Positions 47,526 to 51,870 of a DNA stretch of 51,870 bases are shown piece after piece. The notes under the pieces were generated by a model that was not told the DNA's origin, did not search any database, and was given only the letters and a program-made list of their open reading frames with translations. This stretch comes from Rhodospirillaceae bacterium TMED23 (GTDB taxonomy: Bacteria > Pseudomonadota > Alphaproteobacteria > Rhodospirillales > UBA2165), in contig NHCC01000022.1 in assembly GCA_002168115.1 (NCBI GenBank), positions 163,664-215,533 on the forward strand, in the 5' to 3' direction. How positions within the stretch are numbered: position 1 is the stretch's first letter; every line of letters begins with the position of its first letter. A program made the position numbers and the translations under genes.

Positions 47526-49742
47526 ATGATAAAGAAAAGCGCTACCATAGTTGATCAAAGAAGTGTGAGAAAATATGCAAATGTTCTTCTTCCTTTGCCA
47601 CTCAGTGAGACTTATACTTATTCGATACCTGATCATTTAGATATATGTAATTCAATAAACCCCGGAGACTTTGTCCGGGTTCCTTTTGGCCATCGAGAGA
47701 TTATTGGTGTTGTTTGGGATAGTCCAAATAAATTTAGAAAATTAGATCGAATCAAACCTGTATTAGAACGGTTGGATGTTCCTCGAATGCCTGAAACAAC
47801 AATAAGATTCGTTAAGTGGGTCTCAAATTACAATATGGTGGCGCTTGGTTTGATTCTCAAAATGACCATGAATGTGCCTGGTTTATTCAAACAAACTCGT
47901 GAGCAATCTATTTATTTTATATCGGATCCCATGGTTGATTATAAAAAAACGACTGCTAGATCTCGAGTTTTAAATTTGTTTAAAACAAACTCTTATTTGT
48001 CTAGATCGTCTATACGACAGGAAGCTCAGGTATCGTCGTCTGTTCTAACTGGAATGTTAGAATTAGGAGTTCTATCAGAAAAGAGAGTGCCGCAAACCAG
48101 AGAGTTTCAGGAACCCGACTGGCGAAAGAAAGGCCCAAAACTCTCCACAGAACAATCATTAATAGCAAGAAATCTAGAAAAAAAAATAATTGAAGGTGAA
48201 TTTTTTGTTGGGCTAATTGAGGGTGTTCCAGGTTCGGGAAAAACGGAGGTTTACCTCGAGGCTATTTGTGAAGCTTTGAAAAGGGGTAAGCAAGCACTTG
48301 TTCTGTTACCGGAAATTACTTTAAGCGCACAGTGGCTTCGTCGATTTGAAAAGAGATTTGGGTGTGCTCCTGCTCTGTGGCATTCAGAGGTAAGCCCCGC
48401 AAATCGTCGCAAAACATGGCAGGCTGTGGCGCGCGGGGAAGCCAAAGTAATTGTGGGAGCGCGCTCGGCCCTGTTTTTGCCATTTCAGTCTATAGGAGTC
48501 ATTGTTATCGATGAGGAGCACGATCAATCGTTTAAACAAGAAGAAAGTGTTATTTACAACGCTAGGGACATGGCTGTAGTACGTTCGAGAATTGAGAAAA
48601 TACCTATTTTCCTAGTTTCTGCAACACCATCATTAGAAACCTTGCATAACGCCAACAGAGGAAAATATTCCAAATATTGTTTATCTCAAAGATATGCTGG
48701 GGCTAAGTTACCCTATATTGAGATTCTAGATATGCGAAAAAGCAAGCCAGAGCGTGGCAAATGGATATCTCCAGAAATAATAGAGGCCCTTAGACACACT
48801 TTCAAATCAGGTGAACAAGGCCTTTTATATCTCAATCGACGTGGATACGCTCCCCTAACTCTTTGTCAAGATTGTGGGCATCGATTTCAATGCGTTAAAT
48901 GTACAGCTTGGTTAGTAGAACATCGTTTTATAGGCCAATTGCAATGCCATCATTGTGGTTATTATACACCAATGCCTAAGGAATGTCCAAACTGTAAATC
49001 AGTTGATAGGCTTCATGCTTGTGGTCCCGGTGTTGAGAGATTGGCGGAAGAAGTTCGTGAAATATTTCCAGATATTAGGATGCAAGTAGCCGTTAGTGAT
49101 AATCTCAATTCAGTTGGACAAGCTGGTGCTCTAGTGAAAAAAATTGAAAAGCGAGAAGTAGATTTGATAGTTGGCACTCAGATAATAGCGAAAGGGTATC
49201 ACTTTCCTTTTCTCACGCTTGTCGGCGTAATAGATGCAGATATTGGACTTGCTGGGGGAGATATAAGAGCTTTAGAGCGTACATATCAGTTACTGTATCA
49301 GGTAGCTGGCCGAGCCGGAAGAGCGAGCCGATTTGGTAAGGTTATGCTCCAAACATTTAATCCAGAGAATATGGTTATGCAAGCTTTGAAGAATGGTGAT
49401 CATGAGAGTTTTGTGCAAAAAATGATAGAGGATAGAGAAGCTCATAGTATGCCACCTTTTGGACGACTAGCCGGTATTATTTTGTCTGGCAATGATGAAA
49501 AACTCGTAAAAGAGGCCTCTAATATTTTGGCCCGTACCGCACCGATGGCTTCTGGGATAATGACACTGGGGCCTGCTCCAGCACCTTTGGCTTTGCTCAG
49601 AGGTAAATACCGTATTCGCTTTCTAGTAAAATCTCAGAGAGATATTAATATACAGGATGAAATAAAAAAATGGTTAAAGAAGACATCCATTCCCCAAAAG
49701 GTTCGTGTTCAAGTTGATATTGACCCTTACAGCTTTATGTAG
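47526..49742 (+). CDS. priA: Primosomal protein N' (replication restart helicase PriA)
   Basis: Restarts stalled replication forks and reloads DnaB. The N-terminal 3'-DNA-binding domain (VLLPLPLSETYTYSIP) is followed by the helicase core with Walker A VPGSGKTEVYL, the DEEHDQSFKQEE box and VSATPSLETL, then the zinc-binding region CQDCGHRFQCVKC, CHHCGYYTPMPKECPNC, and the motif VI region YQVAGRAGRA. Length 738 residues, normal. The 194 bases after it (49743-49936) contain no ORF or RNA that I can recognise and must hold any atp promoter. Confidence 0.97.
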   Translation: MIKKSATIVDQRSVRKYANVLLPLPLSETYTYSIPDHLDICNSINPGDFVRVPFGHREIIGVVWDSPNKFRKLDRIKPVLERLDVPRMPETTIRFVKWVSNYNMVALGLILKMTMNVPGLFKQTREQSIYFISDPMVDYKKTTARSRVLNLFKTNSYLSRSSIRQEAQVSSSVLTGMLELGVLSEKRVPQTREFQEPDWRKKGPKLSTEQSLIARNLEKKIIEGEFFVGLIEGVPGSGKTEVYLEAICEALKRGKQALVLLPEITLSAQWLRRFEKRFGCAPALWHSEVSPANRRKTWQAVARGEAKVIVGARSALFLPFQSIGVIVIDEEHDQSFKQEESVIYNARDMAVVRSRIEKIPIFLVSATPSLETLHNANRGKYSKYCLSQRYAGAKLPYIEILDMRKSKPERGKWISPEIIEALRHTFKSGEQGLLYLNRRGYAPLTLCQDCGHRFQCVKCTAWLVEHRFIGQLQCHHCGYYTPMPKECPNCKSVDRLHACGPGVERLAEEVREIFPDIRMQVAVSDNLNSVGQAGALVKKIEKREVDLIVGTQIIAKGYHFPFLTLVGVIDADIGLAGGDIRALERTYQLLYQVAGRAGRASRFGKVMLQTFNPENMVMQALKNGDHESFVQKMIEDREAHSMPPFGRLAGIILSGNDEKLVKEASNILARTAPMASGIMTLGPAPAPLALLRGKYRIRFLVKSQRDINIQDEIKKWLKKTSIPQKVRVQVDIDPYSFM

Positions 49743-49936
49743 CTAGATTTTAAGCTCTGTTAACTAATGAGTTATAACGAAATAAATTGACCTTTTATGT
49801 ATCAATTTTGGCGTCTTGCGGACTCTGAGCGAGTATGGTAGACAAAGCGCGATTCAATTATTTGGAACCTTAAAAGTCTGATAATTTTTATGATTTGTTT
49901 AGGTAAATTTCATTTAATTCTGAGGATATTTTATTC

Positions 49937-50506
49937 GTGTCAGATGATATAAAAAGCAATATGAACGTGTCGGGATTATCTGGAAGATACGCAAAGGCTC
50001 TTTATGATTTGGCTGAGAGTGGTACCTCGATAAATGAGGTTGAAAAAGACTTAATTGAAATTAATGAAATAATTGAGGATAGTTCTGATCTAAAGCAGTT
50101 AATTGTGTCGCCGATACTCTCCAGAACTGAGCAAATGAAGGCTATGAAACGGATTTTAACTAAGATGAAGGTTAGCCAGTTAACTCAACAATTTGTTGGT
50201 GTACTATCAACTAATCGGCGTCTTAGTATTTTAAAGCAGATTATTTCAGATTTCCTGCAGATGCTATCGAGTATAAGGGGTGAAATGACCGCATATGTTT
50301 CTTCGGCAAAACCGCTTACGGAGGAACAAAAGTCTCATTTAATTAAAGTTTTGGAGGGTTTGGTTGATGGTAAAGTTTACTTGAATTTAGATGTGAATCC
50401 TGATCTTTTGGGAGGATTAGTGGTAAAGATTGGGTCAAAAATGGTAGATTCCTCAATTCAAACTAAATTGCAACATTTACAACTCGCTATGAGAGGTGTG
50501 GGATAA
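49937..50506 (+). CDS. atpH: ATP synthase F1 delta subunit
   Basis: Peripheral-stalk subunit (OSCP-like) that joins F1 to the b subunits. It starts [15 protein letters not shown], has the [14 protein letters not shown] helix and the C-terminal [27 protein letters not shown] signature. Length 189 residues. The start is GTG 49937 with GAGG 11 bases upstream; ATG 49961 is a possible alternative. Its stop overlaps the atpA start by one base (TAATG). F1 genes separated from the F0 (a, c, b) genes is the normal alphaproteobacterial arrangement. Confidence 0.95.
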   Translation: MSDDIKSNMNVSGLSGRYAKALYDLAESGTSINEVEKDLIEINEIIEDSSDLKQLIVSPILSRTEQMKAMKRILTKMKVSQLTQQFVGVLSTNRRLSILKQIISDFLQMLSSIRGEMTAYVSSAKPLTEEQKSHLIKVLEGLVDGKVYLNLDVNPDLLGGLVVKIGSKMVDSSIQTKLQHLQLAMRGVG

Positions 50507-51870
50507 TGGAAATCCGCGCAGCGGAAATATCCGCTATATTAAAAGAAGAAATTAAAAATTTTGGAAGTGAAGCCGAGGTCGCTGAAGTAGGACAGGTACT
50601 TTCAGTGGGTGATGGAATTGCTCGGGTTCACGGATTGGATAAAGTACAAGCTGGAGAGATGGTGGAGTTTCCCGGGAATATTAGGGGAATGACACTTAAT
50701 TTAGAGGAAGATAATGTTGGAGTTGTCATCTTTGGTGATGATCGGACTATAAAAGAGGGGGATATTGTAAAAAGAACGGGCGATATTGTTGATGTGCCGA
50801 TTGGAAAGGGTCTACTTGGTCGTGTTGTTGACGCCCTTGGGAATCCTATTGATGGTAAGGGTAGCATTGAGGCTACAGAAAGGGGACTTATTGAAGTTAA
50901 AGCTCCTGGCATTATACCTCGTAAGTCGGTACATGAGCCAATGCAAACGGGTTTAAAAGCGATTGATAGTTTGATACCTGTTGGACGAGGTCAACGTGAG
51001 TTAATTATTGGGGATCGACAGACTGGTAAGACTGCAATAATTATTGATACTATTTTAAATCAAAAGAAAGCGAATGATGCTGCAAAAAATGACTCTGAAA
51101 AACTCTATTGCGTTTATGTGGCTGTCGGACAAAAGAGGTCTTCAGTTGCACAACTAGTTAAAGTATTAGAAGAGTACGGTGCTATGGAGTATTCAATTAT
51201 CGTCACCGCGACTGCGTCTGAATCTGCTCCTATGCAGTTTCTAGCTCCTTATACCGGTTGCACCATGGGAGAGTTTTTTCGAGATAATGGTATGCATGCA
51301 GTGATTTTTTATGACGATTTAACAAAGCAAGCGGTCTCTTACCGTCAAATGTCCCTATTGTTGCGTAGGCCACCAGGTCGGGAAGCCTATCCAGGGGATG
51401 TATTTTATCTTCATTCTCGCTTATTGGAACGATCAGCTAAAATGAATGACGAACAAGGTGCTGGTTCATTGACAGCTCTTCCAGTAATTGAGACACAAGG
51501 TAATGACGTTTCAGCCTACATTCCAACCAATGTGATTTCAATTACGGACGGTCAGATCTTTTTGGAAACCGATTTATTTTACAAAGGTATACGCCCGGCA
51601 GTGAATGTGGGACTTTCGGTCTCACGGGTTGGGTCAGCCGCCCAAGTTAAGGCTATGAAGCAGGTGGCTGGTTCTATAAAACTTGAGCTTGCCCAATATA
51701 GAGAGATGGAGGCTTTTGCACAATTTGCTTCAGATTTGGATGCCTCAACCCAGCAACTTTTGGCACGTGGAGCGCGATTGACCGAGGTTCTTAAGCAAGG
51801 ACAATTTACTCCTTATTCAATGGAGGAGCAGGTGGTGTCGCTATTCTCTGGAGTTGAGGGCTTTCTTGAT
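50506..51870 (+). CDS. atpA: ATP synthase F1 alpha subunit (3' end outside window)
   Basis: Non-catalytic nucleotide-binding subunit of the F1 hexamer. The ORF track misses it because the frame runs off the right edge with no stop. It starts [16 protein letters not shown], with the [10 protein letters not shown] beta-barrel, the Walker [55 protein letters not shown] and the arginine-finger region [16 protein letters not shown]. There are 455 codons here; about 55 of the usual 510 are missing. Confidence 0.98.
   Translation, partial: MEIRAAEISAILKEEIKNFGSEAEVAEVGQVLSVGDGIARVHGLDKVQAGEMVEFPGNIRGMTLNLEEDNVGVVIFGDDRTIKEGDIVKRTGDIVDVPIGKGLLGRVVDALGNPIDGKGSIEATERGLIEVKAPGIIPRKSVHEPMQTGLKAIDSLIPVGRGQRELIIGDRQTGKTAIIIDTILNQKKANDAAKNDSEKLYCVYVAVGQKRSSVAQLVKVLEEYGAMEYSIIVTATASESAPMQFLAPYTGCTMGEFFRDNGMHAVIFYDDLTKQAVSYRQMSLLLRRPPGREAYPGDVFYLHSRLLERSAKMNDEQGAGSLTALPVIETQGNDVSAYIPTNVISITDGQIFLETDLFYKGIRPAVNVGLSVSRVGSAAQVKAMKQVAGSIKLELAQYREMEAFAQFASDLDASTQQLLARGARLTEVLKQGQFTPYSMEEQVVSLFSGVEGFLD

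Noticed and set aside
49743-49936. Small RNA or clear atp promoter between priA and atpH
   Set aside because: TTGACC is present at 49787 but no -10 lies at suitable spacing, and no stable stem or known RNA motif is seen.

Overview
The window is a dense, low-G+C stretch of an alphaproteobacterial chromosome. It reads like a compact, probably marine, planktonic lineage: intergenic spaces are short, coding density is high and the wobble positions are A/T-rich. The alphaproteobacterial assignment rests on gene order, namely trmD-rplS, the sdhCDAB/zapE/mdh/sucCD/sucAB/lpd run, cytochrome c/kdsB/pheA, ffs-dnaX-ybaB-recR, and xerC/DUF484/transaldolase/priA/atpHA. I cannot name the genus. No plasmid, phage, insertion sequence, CRISPR array or tRNA was seen, and no intergenic gap exceeds 300 bases.

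Layout. 1-5.7 kb (+): the tail of a gene that is probably rimM, then trmD, rplS, leuC, leuD, leuB and asd. 5.8-19.9 kb (+): succinate dehydrogenase (sdhCDAB), zapE, malate dehydrogenase, succinyl-CoA ligase, the 2-oxoglutarate dehydrogenase E1 and E2 genes, and dihydrolipoamide dehydrogenase, which together form half of the TCA cycle. Right behind lpd lies a small SpoIIAA-like gene broken by one in-frame stop. 20.4-21.5 kb (+): an ACMSD-like amidohydrolase, convergent with a MetE-like gene that ends the pheS-pheT operon (-). 26.1-26.7 kb (-): rplT and rpmI. 27-29.1 kb (+): a two-gene arsenate-detoxification cassette, an ArsJ-associated GAPDH with a 2-nt frameshift followed by arsJ. It sits between rpmI and infC and splits the normally contiguous thrS-infC-rpmI-rplT-pheST block. 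29.2-34 kb (-): infC (read here as using a rare AUC start), thrS and two glycosyltransferases. 34-42 kb (mixed): an alpha/beta hydrolase, an SDR epimerase, a GST, uppP, hisN, a membrane-anchored cytochrome c, a kdsB-like gene with a degenerate active-site loop, pheA, a hotdog thioesterase and nudC. 42.1-45.1 kb (+): SRP 4.5S RNA, dnaX (with a candidate -1 frameshift site), ybaB and recR. 45.1-47.5 kb (-): transaldolase, DUF484 and xerC. 47.5 kb to the end (+): priA, atpH and atpA, the last running off the edge.

Most genes are housekeeping. The accessory content worth attention is the gapdh-arsJ cassette. ArsJ-type GAPDH forms 1-arseno-3-phosphoglycerate from arsenate and ArsJ exports it. A Pho-box-like direct repeat lies just upstream, which would tie arsenate defence to phosphate scarcity. 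Other points of interest are the dnaX slippery heptamer, the infC start codon, the divergent kdsB, the double-lipoyl sucB, the lysine-rich malate dehydrogenase tail, and two genes each broken by a single lesion (gapdh and the SpoIIAA-like gene). Those two could be recent decay, recoding or assembly error.
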